The notes beneath the pieces were generated by a model, which was not told the DNA's origin, did no database searches, and worked only from the letters and a program-made list of their open reading frames with translations. Both the position numbers and the translations under genes were made by a program. A DNA stretch of 64,000 nucleotides from Stromatinia cepivora (taxonomy: Eukaryota > Ascomycota > Leotiomycetes > Helotiales > Sclerotiniaceae): assembly GCA_014898415.1 (NCBI GenBank), contig RCTD01000001.1, positions 1,364,001 to 1,428,000 on the forward strand, read 5' to 3'. How positions within the stretch are numbered: the first letter of the stretch is position 1; each line of letters opens with the position of its first letter. Below, in pieces: positions 24,405-36,746 of this stretch.

Positions 24405-25241
24405 GAACCTTCCTTTCAAAGTTTCATTTCCGAAAAGCCAATGAATTATTGATCTATTTGTAATTGCGGGGAATTATCAATCAATAAAACGGTTACAATG
24501 TATAATGATTTTTGTATAATAAATAAAAAGATAAACAACAATAATAACAATAATAAAAATATATATAATCTACTCTTTGAAAGTTATATAAACCTATTGG
24601 AATTCTATCTTCGAAACTTCGTACTTCTGTATTACAATTGCAGTATTATATCTTAAAACTTTTGTTACTCTCCCTATTATGTTTTAGCTCTTTCCCGAAT
24701 TGATAATATATTCGATTTGTATACCTCTACAACTTATATATTCGATATATCTTCGTTACATTAAATATATTGTTTATTACAATAATACGAAATCTTTACT
24801 TAAAAAAGAAGTAATAAATAAAGAATACTTTTTTTCAAAAGGATTCAATTTGATATATATAGAATATACTCGAAAGAAGGAACCCTATATAATATCATCA
24901 GAAAACATTAATCTTATGATAAACTATTTGTTACGATTTCATTGCGAATAGCAGGTGGTTGAAATGGGTTCATTTGAAAAGGCTATATTATTAAGAAAAT
25001 TGAAGGATTGGTAAACTAAATTTATATAGAAAGTAGAAATCTTTCTTTACAAATAAAAGAAATATAATTTGATATAGTTATTTTATAATACAAAAGAAAC
25101 TGTATTAGCATTAAATATATAAATAAAAAAATTGATGAAGTTGATGAAGATATATATGAATTTGTAGCGATATTTTATTAATATATTAAATATAATTCAT
25201 TATTTTTCTTATTAACAATCGTATAATTATATCAATAGTCG

Positions 25242-25898
25242 ATGGATAAATCAGCGAATAATAATAAGCTGGAAAATACTATTAGCAAGGAAGATGAGGA
25301 AGAGATCTTTAAGGCTCCCTTAATTCGATTATTGAAATCTATTTGTATTTTATTAACGAAATTGGTATATCGAAAGATAGTCAAAAACAAAATCAAAAGT
25401 ACCAAAAGTATTAACGAAATGGTAGCAAAGAAATCATAGATTGCTGTATTTCGAATAGCCAAAACGAAATCTATCGGGAAAGTTCCCAAATCGATTTCTG
25501 TTAAAAGAAAAGTATCGGAATCAATTGAATTTCTTAATAATGATAACAAAAACCTATAATAATTTAATATTAAATTATCGAATTCTAAAAGACTTAAAAA
25601 GAAAAAGATTCTAGTAACTAATATGCTATTCTTATTTCTAATAAATTTTGATAAACTAAATTCAATTCCTAAAACCAATGTAATATTATCGATTGTTTAT
25701 CGAGAATCATTGGTAATCCTAATAAAATCAATAATACTTGTAATAAAGAAATCAACAATTCAAATTGAGGGTCTTAATCTTTTAAAGGATTCTAATAGTA
25801 ATAATATAAGTATTATCCTAGATGAATATGATCAATTAACGAAAGAGCTTTTAGATCGATATAACGAATATAATGATTTGAATTTAATTAATCGATAA
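25242..25898 (+). pseudogene. Antisense post-pol reading frame of the gypsy element, unrecognised
   Basis: One plus-strand phase, opposite to gypsy pol, runs 218 codons with only three stops (25437-25439 and a pair near 25557-25562). It starts at an ATG (MDKSANNNKLENTISKED...). The product is Lys/Glu/Ser-rich in the first half and ends with DEYDQLTKELLDRYNEYNDL. The opposite strand is also open for 148 codons (25678-25232), but that product is Leu/Phe/Ser-rich with SSSSS where the plus strand encodes an EDEEE run, the usual look of a shadow frame. It lies in the unusual 1.9 kb between chromodomain and 3' LTR. The function is unknown. Confidence 0.45.
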
Positions 25899-26289
25899 TT
25901 AAATATTAACGAATCTTTCGGATTTCGATTACAAAGTATAATTAAATCTCCTTTTATATCTACTTTTACAACAATTTTACAAATTTTTTATTGGGATTTT
26001 GTTACCGAAAAATATATTCAATAAATATTTTATCAATCAACGAAATCGAATATTGATAAGGATTCGGATAATATAAATAAGGATAGGTTATTGAAAAAAA
26101 AAAAAAAAAAACAAAGGAAATACAAATGTTTAACATCGAAATGAAAATGATATATTTGTAATGATTTATTAAGGTAAATTGATTATATAAAGGTTTTTAA
26201 ATATAAGTATCCTAATTTTCTAATACAAATATGAATCCCCTTTGTCTTTGTGATATACTTTGATAATATCATTTCTTTGTTTTTCATTA

Positions 26290-26597
26290 TCGTTGTAATA
26301 ACAATGTATTTTCTTTTTTGTAATTCTCTAAATACCTTTTGATATATATTAAATTTCATAAAGTTTCTTATATATCTTTCATTGATTAATAGCCTTTCCA
26401 TTATATCAAATATTATATTCCTTGTTCTTTTTTTTTATAAACTAATATTTTTTCGACTTCATATTCTATATATTCTTCAATTTCTTCAGGAAACGGGGGG
26501 TCGACGGTACCTTTGCGTTCAAACTATAATTCGAGCAATGAGATATGAAAGATATTATATATTTTATATAATACTAGAAATACTAGTTTGTATATTT
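26290..26597 (-). pseudogene. Gypsy pol C-terminus with chromodomain (decayed)
   Basis: Read on the minus strand in one phase: YNIFHISLLE, then PPFPEEIEEYIEYEVEKIL, then YLI and WKGY, then NLIYIKRYLENYKKE. The EYEVEKIL...YL..WKGY pattern is a chromodomain, marking this element as a chromovirus. Several Gln/Trp positions read as stops. It is separated from the integrase by the solo LTR insertion at 26603-26912. Chromodomains of such elements steer integration by binding modified histones (family knowledge). Confidence 0.8.
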
Positions 26598-26602
26598 GTT
26601 TA

Positions 26603-26912
26603 TGTCACGGAAAGCCTTGTGATCCCCTGTATCTTATGAAGGATCAAAGCGTATGCTTTCCAATCGGAATGAAGGATCTACTAGCCCTTACCAATCTACC
26701 AATTGATAAGGTGATCCTGATATCCTAATAAACAAAGATCTAGCCTAATTAAGGTGCATATCGGCTAGATAATCACTCATTTGTTCTATATATACAGCTC
26801 TTGATTCATATAATTAAGGGCAAGTCATTTCAATTCTTTTACTCTACCAATCACGTGTACCACCTATTCCCCGATCTCTGAAAGTGCTCTGTAATCATAC
26901 TATCCCGTGATA
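26603..26912 (+). repeat. Solo LTR of the copia family, with GTTTA target duplication
   Basis: 310 bp, starting TGTCACGGAAAGCC and ending CCCGTGATA, bracketed by GTTTA at 26598-26602 and 26913-26917. It matches the two LTRs of the copia element at 28478 and 36433. No internal region accompanies it, so it is a solo LTR, presumably left by LTR-LTR recombination. It splits the gypsy polyprotein between integrase (ending ...NIKNNK) and YKIYNIFHISLLE. Confidence 0.92.
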
Positions 26913-26917
26913 GTTTA

Positions 26918-28472
26918 TTATTCTTGATATTGATAATAATAAAGGGATTTATAAAACAATCGAAGAATTTCTTTTTAGATTGTAATTATTTAATATTCTT
27001 AGTATTGAATATAACCTTATTACCAATATGGAATCGCCAGAGTAAATCTTTCTTATTATTCTTCGATCTTTTCTTTATTGAATTATTCCAAATTTCTATT
27101 AGCTTTGTCCTTTCCTGATTTAATAATTCAATATATTTTCATACAACAGGTATCTTTTTTTCGGCATCAACATTTTCGCCGATATAATTAAACATAAACA
27201 AATATCCATATATTACTTTAAAAAATATTTCGCTAATTATACTATACCATATCGTATTATAAATGAATTCTATTAGAAGTAATAGCGATACCCAATTATC
27301 TTATCTTTAATTAATATAATATATAATATAATAAATTAGATTCTAGTTTTATCGTTTTATTTGATTATCGATTTGTAAATAGAATATTATTAATAACTTA
27401 CAATATATTCTTAAATAGAAAAGCAAACTCCCCCAAAATTTATTTGCGAATTATAATCCTTGATCTGAAATTATTCTTTTCGATATATCGAAATCCTTAA
27501 AAATATATCGAAATAGAATCTTTACTAATTCGGATAAAATTATCATTTTATTGATTGAAATATATCAAACAAGCTTTATATATCTATTAATAACAATAAA
27601 GATAATATTATATATATATTTATTTATCTTTAAAGAAAATAGATTTGTAATAAAATCCATTATTATTTTTTTCCAAGAATCAAAAAAGAATAATAGAATT
27701 TGTAATTTGTTATAAAACCAATAATACTTCATAACTATTCATTAACAAACAACATATATTCGCATATACCTTTTCACATCTTTCATTATATTAAACCAGA
27801 AATACTTGTTTTTCAATATCTCCTAAGTTTTCTTGATATCCCAATAATCTCCTATAAGATCATTATAATAGACCTTTAAGATTTCGGCCCTTATAACTTT
27901 ATCTAACAATACAAAAGTATATCTATTATAAATAAACAAACCATCAGCATCGACTTTCCAAAATACAACATCTTCAACTAAACTATATCGATACTTCAAA
28001 TACTTCTTACTCTTTGTAAAATCATCATTCTCTTAAAACTATAACAAAGCATTTCTCATTGATTTCAATATTAATTCAAATATTATTTCATCATTAACTA
28101 ATATATTAACTATCCAATATAATATCAACTATTTACAATCAATTCCTATCAGCAATCCTTTAGAATCGCATAAAGATAAACTATACCCCTCCCATTAGAA
28201 AAGACTTATAGCATTCTACAAAGATTCCGTTTTTATTTTCGAAAAAAAGAAAATTGCGGTTATTATCACAATACTTTTCAATTTATTTTGTAATATAAAT
28301 AGCATTTCATTGATACCATTTATATTTTCTGTATAATCTAATTATCTTAACAAACCGTTAACAAGATTTAATTTACCCGATTTATATATAATTATGAAAT
28401 CATAAGCAGCCAGGATTTCGACTCATTATACTTGTTTACCATTGAGTTCTTTTTTCTCTATAAAATATTAGA
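26918..28472 (-). pseudogene. Gypsy RNase H C-terminus and integrase (decayed)
   Basis: From the right edge on the minus strand: WVEILAAYDFIIIY and GKLNLV.GLLR (end of RNase H, just after the copia break), then TENINGINEMLFILQNK. The integrase zinc-binding and core region follows (DLIGDYWDIKKT, EILKNKYFWFNIMKDVKRYMR, WKKIIMDFITNL, about 27890-27640). A GPY/F-like block DCFINPFIIIN sits near 26960. Stops are frequent. The right boundary is the copia AACTA duplication at 28473-28477. Confidence 0.85.
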
Positions 28473-28477
28473 AACTA

Positions 28478-28786
28478 TGTCACGGAAAGCCTTGTGATCC
28501 CCTGTATCTTATGAAGGATCAAAGCGTATGTTTTCCAATCGGAATGAAGGATCTACTAACCCTTACCAATCTACCAATTAATAAAGTGATCCTGATATTC
28601 TAATAAACAAAGATCTAGCCTAATTAAAGTGTATATCGATTAAATAATCATTCATTTGTTCTATATATACAATTCTTGATTTATATAATCAAAGGCAAAT
28701 CATTCAATTCTTTTATTCTACCAATTATATATATTATTTATTCAACGATCTCTAAAAATGCTTTATAATTATACTATCCCATAATA
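28478..28786 (+). repeat. Copia 5' LTR
   Basis: Starts TGTCACGGAAAGCC and ends CCCATAATA, the latter a C/G-to-T/A version of the CCCGTGATA end seen in the other copies. Preceded by AACTA. Confidence 0.93.
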
Positions 28787-30212
28787 ATTATAAGCCCGAT
28801 AACCCTTAAATCTATACAACTTTCTATTCAATGATTATTAAATATTCAAGGGATTATTCTTAAAATATTATTCCTATTTTATTTATAATTCAATATTTAT
28901 ATTAATTCAATTACCTTTATTTAATATAACAAAAAATCAAAACGATCTTCTTTTTACAACCCATATTTAATAATCAGAATAATATCTATATTTGAAAAAT
29001 AAATATCAAATTTAAGGAATCTGGAATTCAATCAATCCAAAAAACGATCTGTTTATTTCCATATTAATGATATTTACTCCAAACTCCAATCTGATAAATA
29101 AATTTATTTATATTCAAATCGATTAACTTTCAATTAAACCATCTATTTTATCTTTCACTATCAATCTTCAAATCAAATATGATCAAAAGAAACAAATTTA
29201 ATATTAAAAGGAATTTTCGAAATATCTTATAATAATCTAATTCAAGAAAGATACTAATAGAAATACAAAGATAAAAGATTTTAATAATAATATATCGGGA
29301 TCTATTTCTAATAAATTTATTACTTTATTCTCAATTATCTTTCAAGAAATCTCTTCCGAACTTGTTTTTCTCCAATTGAAATATTGATATCAATAACAAG
29401 AATATACACAGAATCACAAAATTTTCCGGGATATTTACAAATGAATTGAATTATCAATTAATCAAGTATATCTTATAAAATTATCCATTCTCAATTAAGA
29501 TATTATAACTCTTTTATTCAAGATAATCATCAATATATTCAAAAAGAAGTTTGTATCTATAATAACTACTATTAAACTTACAATATTACAAGAATATTAA
29601 TCTATTCTAACGCAAACCTTACTCAATAGAACTAATTCTATCAAATAACACAGGGATTAGATTATAATCTACATCAAAGCTTTTGTATATAAAATTATTA
29701 AAATATAAGATGAAATTGTTATTAATACTTTTCTATAAACTATTAATACCAGAATACTTTTAATCTAAATAAATATTATAATCATATAAATCGAAATAAA
29801 CAATCAGTTTAGATTATCTAACCTTTCATTCAAATAATTTGGAGATATTTTTGAAGGATTAATCTTCCAAAATTCTATTTTTTTAAAAACTAAAGAAGGA
29901 ATATATTCTATATTTATTTTTTTTCAAAATAATAAAAAATTTAAAAAGAATAAAAAGAATATCAATTTTGGAAACAATCAAAGGATCAAAAAGATCTAGA
30001 AATATCCTTGCAGAACCAAATCTGAATAGAACAATAAAATTGATTATAGCTATACTACTTATAATTACAAAACCATAAAGTTAACGTTTATTAAAAGAAC
30101 CAATCTATCATTCAAAAGGATATTCAATGAAAATGAACTATAAGCAATTAAAGATCAAACAAAATTATATTTATAAAAACAATTTCATTTTGATTAAATC
30201 AAAAAGAAATAA

Positions 30213-33200
30213 ATGAAAAGTTCTATTAATCTTTCAGGATCTTCAATTAATATTATTATCTTGGATACTCGATATAATCAATTAAGAGTATACTCTACAA
30301 TAATAAAAATATATCATCTATTCAATAATACTTTGTTCGATAATTATAATATTATATATATTATAAATAATATATCTTTATTAAATAATCATCAATATCG
30401 ATTATTCGATCTCAGTAATCTTATAGAAATAAATACTTCCAATTTCCAAATCCTAGAATATAGAGTTTATATTATCAAAGGGATCATCAAAAAAAAAGAT
30501 TATCCTAATAATGATCTGATTTTGAATGATATAATATTCATCCCCGATTTTCATATCAATATTATCTCAGAAACTCGATTGAAGAAAACCAGCCTATAAT
30601 TTTCAAAATATAATTATACTTTTTGTAAAAGAGATCATATAAATAATATAATAATTGCTCAATACATTTATATTGAAAATCTTGTATTCTTAAAATACAA
30701 ATCATTTTCTATTTATTCGAACATTCTTTTATTTATTTCTATAAACAATCTTTTTATAATATATTCAATAATAAACAGAAAAATAAACAAAGTATTTTAT
30801 CATTTTTGCAATCCATTTTTTTTAAAAGAAAATATAAATGAAATATAATATAAACATTCTGGGTATTTAAAAAAGGAAGTTTTTGAATATTTAATATTTG
30901 TAATATAAAATATCAAAATAAAAGGTATCATTTGTTTCAATTACATCAACTATATTTATATTTATACAAAACAAATCATTTCTCACACTTTAAATAATCA
31001 TTAATCACCTCGATCCTTTTACAAAATCCAATAGGATTTTTTTGATTTCGATAAAAAGTATAATAATACATTATAGCTCCTATTAATCAAAGAAATATAT
31101 TATAATAAGATCTTTTCATATTCAATCTATTACAAAATATATAACAAAGTATTTATAATCATTTAAAACTTTGTAATCTAGATTCATTATAAGTATGGCC
31201 TAATGATTATAATAATCAAATAGGATAATAATACATTTATCATTGGAATCATAAAAGTAATATTATTTGAGAAATAGATCAAATAAAAAGGTATCGAATT
31301 CGAACTATTCTTGTTTTATATATATAAATCCAATAAAAGATTAGAATATATAAAATAAGAAATAATTACAAAACAAATAAAAATACAGATTATAATAAAT
31401 TTATCGAATAAATTATAAATAGAAGTAATACAAGCTATTATTTATTTATATAATATAAATCCTTTGAAGATCAAATCCTTCAAATTGTTTAACGAAGTAT
31501 TCGATATATAGTTCTGTGATTATCTTCATAAAGATAATCCTTTATTCGCAGAGAAAATATTTAACAATCTTTATCCCAATTGGAATAGAATCTACAAATA
31601 TAAATACCGAACTTATCTTTTGAATAAAAACAAAGAAAACTAGAATTAATAAAAAATAATACAAAATCAATCCTCAAGTATATATTAAGTATTTAATAAA
31701 CTATATCCCAAGTATATTGATCTATTATATATAAATATTTAAATTCAATAGAATTATTATTATTCAAAATATAATATTCAATAAAGAATTCATTTATTAT
31801 ATGGATTCCATTAATCGAATAATCGATATTTATATTACAAAAGAATTTAAGCAACTTACTAAAGCTTTTAACCTATAAGATTATATCAAAATGAATAGGA
31901 TAATCATTCAAAATGAGGACAATTATAAAGATTTCATTTATCTATTTATTTTTATGAATCAAAAAGTTCTTAACTTATTCATCAAGTATATTTCAGATCT
32001 ATTATCTATAAACGAATTGATCTTAAGGGTAAATATAAATCTAAAGGGTAATAATGGAAATAAAGAAATCGATCTAAGATTATCCAATTTATTTAATCCT
32101 TTAGATAATAAGGATAAAGTATATAATGAAGATATATAAATATCGATCGATTTTTCCATTAGAAAAATTAAAGAAATCAATTCTTTTATTAAAGAGCAAT
32201 TATATTTTGTAGATAAAAATGTTAATGTTATTCAAAAAAATGCCTGTAACAATAATACAGATCCCAATTTCATCGAATATATTGATATAAAGAATATAAA
32301 ATATAAATCTATTAATTGTATCACTAAAATTCTTCACAGTATATACAAAAGTAATTTTTAGAGATTGTTTCAATCGATCAATCTTAATATTCCAAAAGAA
32401 AGTATATATACTGAAATAATCAATTAAAATATTCCATAAAGGAAAACCAATTATTATAAAGATTGCCGCGCTTTATATATTCATCTGATCGATTTATAAA
32501 GGATTTGTAGATTTATAATCTCAAATAGATACTTAAAAAAGCTTGTATTATAAAGATTGAAATATCCAGAGTTCAAATCAATTTATTTGAGTTTTAATTA
32601 TACAATTACTATTCGAAATCATTTCTCTTCCGGGAATTATTTGATTCTTATATTTTAAAGTAATCAGTATATATACAAAAGCAATTGTATATACAATAAT
32701 ATTATCAAAGGAGTAATCCTAATATTGAATTCTATATAAAAATTGTTATATCTCAAAGAACAAATTTAATAAGATTATCCTGTTTAAACAATTTTCATTT
32801 TATATTCTAATTTGATCAATAAGGAATAAACAATATAAAGAAGTATTCTCAATTTGTAATAATTCATAATGTAATCATCATTGAAATTGAAGCAAAACCA
32901 TTATTACCTTTTATTTGATCTACGATCAATAGATTATAAACAATATTACTTCTTCGAATTCATATATTTACAATTCCAAAATTACTTTGTTTTTATTATC
33001 AATTAGAAAATTATCAAATAGAATATTGGTTCAAACAAAATTGCGATTTTGAGATTAATAATCTTAAGGTTAAGAAAACCTGGTGTAAAATCGATTCTGG
33101 ATCAGAATCTACAAAACCGATCCCCCTTCAATAAATGTTTATATATAAATATAATAATCAAGATTTAATTATTCATTACCATTTATATTTAATAATATAA

Positions 33201-34530
33201 AAAGATCTTTAAGTTAAAAATACTATTAAGATTATTTACACCACTATATTAACAAATTGATCATTCCGAATTGTAATAACAATTATCATTAAATATGATT
33301 TCGAAATAAAACAATACAATATAATCAATATCTTTATCAATATTCTATATAATCCTTTCAATACCTTAATTATATATTATCTACTTGATAGATATAAAAT
33401 CCTAAACAAAAATATTATAATCAATCGAACTTTATATAATCTATAAGATTCCCTAACTATATAGTTTAGGAATTTCATTCGAATACTCAAGAAACTAGAA
33501 TTGATATAATATAAAAAGGAATTGTATTTATATATTAACCCAAAATACATTATTATAATTCTTTTCTTCGTAAACGATATTCAGATTATTTATTATAAGA
33601 AAAACGAATCAACTATTATAAAAATTATTAAAAAAATCAAAACTGTATATAAACTACAAGACCTGGAAAATATTAAATGATTTCTAGATATATATATACT
33701 CTGTAATCGATCCAAGAAAAAGCTATAATTAACCTATAATATATATATTAAAAAGATTATTAAGAAATTCAAAGCAACAAATGGAATAGCAAATATACTA
33801 TTCCTGATAATAATATTTTGGAAAAATCAGAATTAAGCTCCTATATATATTATAAAAATATATCAAAAGAAAATAAACTCAATATTATATATTATAATTA
33901 TTATAAGAGTAGATATATTATTCATTACTTTACAATTGAATTATTATTTGATCAATCCATTAAGCGATTATATAAAAACTATCGATCACTATTTATAATA
34001 TTTATGGAATATAAGATATCTTGTAATTCAATATAACGATGATCAAATATCACAACTTTTTGTTTTTTCAGATATTTCTTTTACAAATGATCCAGATATT
34101 CGTCGATTATTCTAGAGGTATATTATATCCTTTTTCGATAATTTAATTGTATAAAAAGTGTTTAAACAAGATACCATAATTATTTCGATTATTGAAATAG
34201 AGTTTTTCGGAGTCGAATGTATATCAAAAGAAACTATAGCAATCCTACGTTTTTTAAAAGAGATCAATCTAATAATAAAAGAATTTATAACGATTTTCTA
34301 CAATAACTAATAAACGATCAGATTGATGGTTAATGAGAACGAACGGATCATTATGAAATTATATTATATCGATATCCAAAATATATAATTACATCAAGAA
34401 TATTCAAAAAGGAATTTTTATATAATTTATCTATTGACCATCAATATAATTGTTGATAAACTTATTAAGAACCTTATAAAACAAAAGTTCGAACACTTCT
34501 GATCTTTCTTTAATCTACAAAATATAAGTA
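30213..34530 (+). pseudogene. Copia pol polyprotein (protease to RNase H), multiply interrupted
   Basis: The open stretch 30213-30599 (128 codons) ends with NDIIFIPDFHINIISETRLKK, the copia protease/gag-pre-integrase junction motif. Integrase is expected at about 30.8-31.9 kb but is badly eroded. Reverse transcriptase is clear at about 33040-33760: TWCKIDSGSE, then TIKIIYTTIL, then KYDFEIKQYNIINIFIN, then IIIILFFVNDIQIIYYKK, where the catalytic YVDD-type box reads FVND. RNase H follows: DISFTNDPDIRRLF, EFFGVECISKETIAILRFLK, and REST-like end QKFEHF.SFFNLQN near 34500. Dozens of Gln/Trp-to-stop changes make it non-functional. Confidence 0.85.
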
Positions 34531-34549
34531 ATAGAATTATAAAGTTTAA

Positions 34550-35640
34550 ATAACGACAATTATAAAGCTTGAATAATAATAATCTAGAGCTCATAATTCT
34601 TTTTTTTAGTATAAATAAAATAAATCCTATTTGATATCCCAGACCATTATATTTTTCTACAATATACTTCAATTCGTATACTTCATATCCATCAAAAAAC
34701 AAAGAACAATCAAGATCAATCATTTTTCCATTTTTCACTTTTTTGTCCTTAAAAAAGGATAAGCTTTTTTTTAAGTTTAATAATTTGAAGTTCAAATAAA
34801 AAAGCTTCTGGATTATTTATAATAATTAAGAAACAAAGAACAATTGGAGCAACCAGAGTTATTAGTATTATTAGTATTATAAAAACCAAAGGATTATTCC
34901 TTTTTTCCCTTTTCTTTAAATATATCACCCATTCTTTTCTTTTTTTCTTCTTTATTATTTTTTCTTTCTCATCTTCATTATTGTTTTTCGAAATTATAAT
35001 ATACTTTTTCCATTTAGTTTTTTGAGGATTTCGATAAATAATATAATAAGGAGAAGGGGAATAATGATATAAAAACGAAAAAACAATTTCTTTTTTTTTC
35101 TCAATCTTTAATATCATTTTTATTACAATTCTATATCCTTGTTTGGATTATATAATCAACGATTAATATACTATAAAAATGGGAGGGATGAACGAAAAAC
35201 TTATTTTCGAATTTTGTTGATAAGCGGCGATATAATAATCTGTTAAAGAATAAAAGAAAGCCGGTAAAGGAGTATATGGATAAATATTACAATTCCAATA
35301 TCGATAATTATTCGGTTTAGAAGAATCAATAAAGTATTCGTTATAGAAATTATATCTTTTAATAATCAACGATTTTATATATCGAATATATGAATAATCA
35401 TTCTTTTCTTTATAATTCTCTTTATCTTTTATTTTGATTGAAAAGCCAGCAATTTTCGATGATTTTTTTTTTCTCTTTTTTTTATTTGATTTATTATCCA
35501 AAAAACCCAATATTGAAGAATCAAATGAATTGTTATTATTAAATAAAGAAACCCTTTTTTTTTTCTTTCTTTTATTGAGTGATCCTTACCTTAATAATTA
35601 CAAATATAGAATTAATAAAACCTTTCTATTATATAATAGG
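34550..35640 (-). pseudogene. Antisense post-pol frames of the copia element, with one membrane segment; unrecognised
   Basis: On the strand opposite pol, three successive open stretches occupy the extra region: 35510-35163 (115 codons, open farther upstream without ATG, Lys-rich start NKKKRKKKSSK), 35117-34749 (122 codons) and 34795-34427 (overlapping, frame-shifted; its last part overlaps the end of pol). The middle one has a highly charged stretch (NNNEDEKEKIIKKKKRKE) followed by a 25-residue hydrophobic helix (FIILIILITLVAPIVLCFLI). Trp codons survive (KWKKY, EWVIY), unlike in pol. The plus-strand frames here are poly-Phe/Leu shadows. It resembles a single-pass membrane protein of unknown origin, possibly a captured or element-specific gene. 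Confidence 0.45.
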
Positions 35641-36432
35641 ATTTAAAAATGAAATCTATTTTCAAATTATTATCTGAATTTATAATAAATAATTGATTAT
35701 AACGAATAACAATTCCTTTGATAAAGAGGAATAGTTTTTGAAATAAATGATTATATATTATTCTAAGAATAAATTTAGTTAAATTATATTCTCAAAGATC
35801 AATATCTTGGTTCATTATTTATATTGAATTCATTAATTCTTTCTGTTCGATTTATTGATCTCTTGAAAGAGTATTGGGATCTTCTCTCATATTCAATTCT
35901 TTCAAAGCTTTTTTCTCAACCATTGTTTACCTAATACAATTGAGATTCGTTTACTTAGCTTTCTTAAACCCCGAAATCTTAAGTATAATAATGATTAATA
36001 AAAATTTAATTAAAACAAAAACGAAAATGTAAAGAGGAAATTTATATACCTTTAAAAATTCATTCATTTTATTTTGTTATTACAATCAATACATTATAGT
36101 TTAATAACTATATATATTCTCAATTGTTATACTATAAGATTAATTATTCATTTATATTCTCCCAATAGAAAACTTTCTTTTTATTGTTCAAAATCTTGAT
36201 TTCGAAGAATATTGTAGATAGTAAATCGAAGATCAAGAAAAATTTGTGATTTATATATAATCAAATTCTTCTCTATTTCAAAAGTACCAGAATCATTTCA
36301 AATTTATATATTACATTATTCCTTTGTTAACGTTTGTTTATAATCGCCTTGTATATTCATTCATGAATTATATGAATTACCACTTTCTATACCTTTCCAT
36401 TTGTTTCAAATCGTTTTTCGATCTAGGGGGTA

Positions 36433-36741
36433 TATTACGGAAAACCTTGTGATCTTTTGTATCTTATAAAGGATCAAAGTATATACTTTTTAATTGGAAT
36501 AAAGGATCTATTAACCTTTATTAATCTATCAATTGATAAAATGATCCTGATATCCTAATAAATAAAGATCTAATCTAATTAAGGTATATATCGGCTAGAT
36601 AACCATTTATTTGTTTTATATATATAGTTTTTGATTCATATAATCAAGGGCAAATCATTCAATTCTTTTACTCTATCAATCACGTGTACCACCTATTCAA
36701 CGATCCCTGAAAGTGCTCTGTAATCATACTATCCCGTGATA
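36433..36741 (+). repeat. Copia 3' LTR
   Basis: Starts TATTACGGAAAACC (mutated TGTCACGG) and ends CCCGTGATA, followed by AACTA at 36742-36746. It is more strongly C-to-T changed in its first half than the 5' LTR. Confidence 0.93.
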
Positions 36742-36746
36742 AACTA

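Larger units (their letters stand above)
28478..36741 (+). mobile_element. Full-length Ty1/copia retrotransposon, RIP-decayed
   Basis: LTRs 28478-28786 and 36433-36741 (309 bp each) are flanked by identical AACTA at 28473-28477 and 36742-36746. The total of 8264 bp is long for copia. The plus-strand pol order protease, integrase, reverse transcriptase, RNase H is typical of copia. A purine tract (about 36423-36432, AGGGGGTA) precedes the 3' LTR. Pol ends near 34530, leaving 1.9 kb of extra sequence with antisense frames. All pol frames carry many stops. The insertion point is inside the gypsy RNase H. Confidence 0.93.

Noticed and set aside
25232..25678. 148-codon minus frame in the gypsy post-pol region
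   Set aside because: Leu/Phe/Ser composition with a Ser run opposite a Glu run looks like the shadow of the plus-strand frame 25242-25898. Kept only as the alternative.
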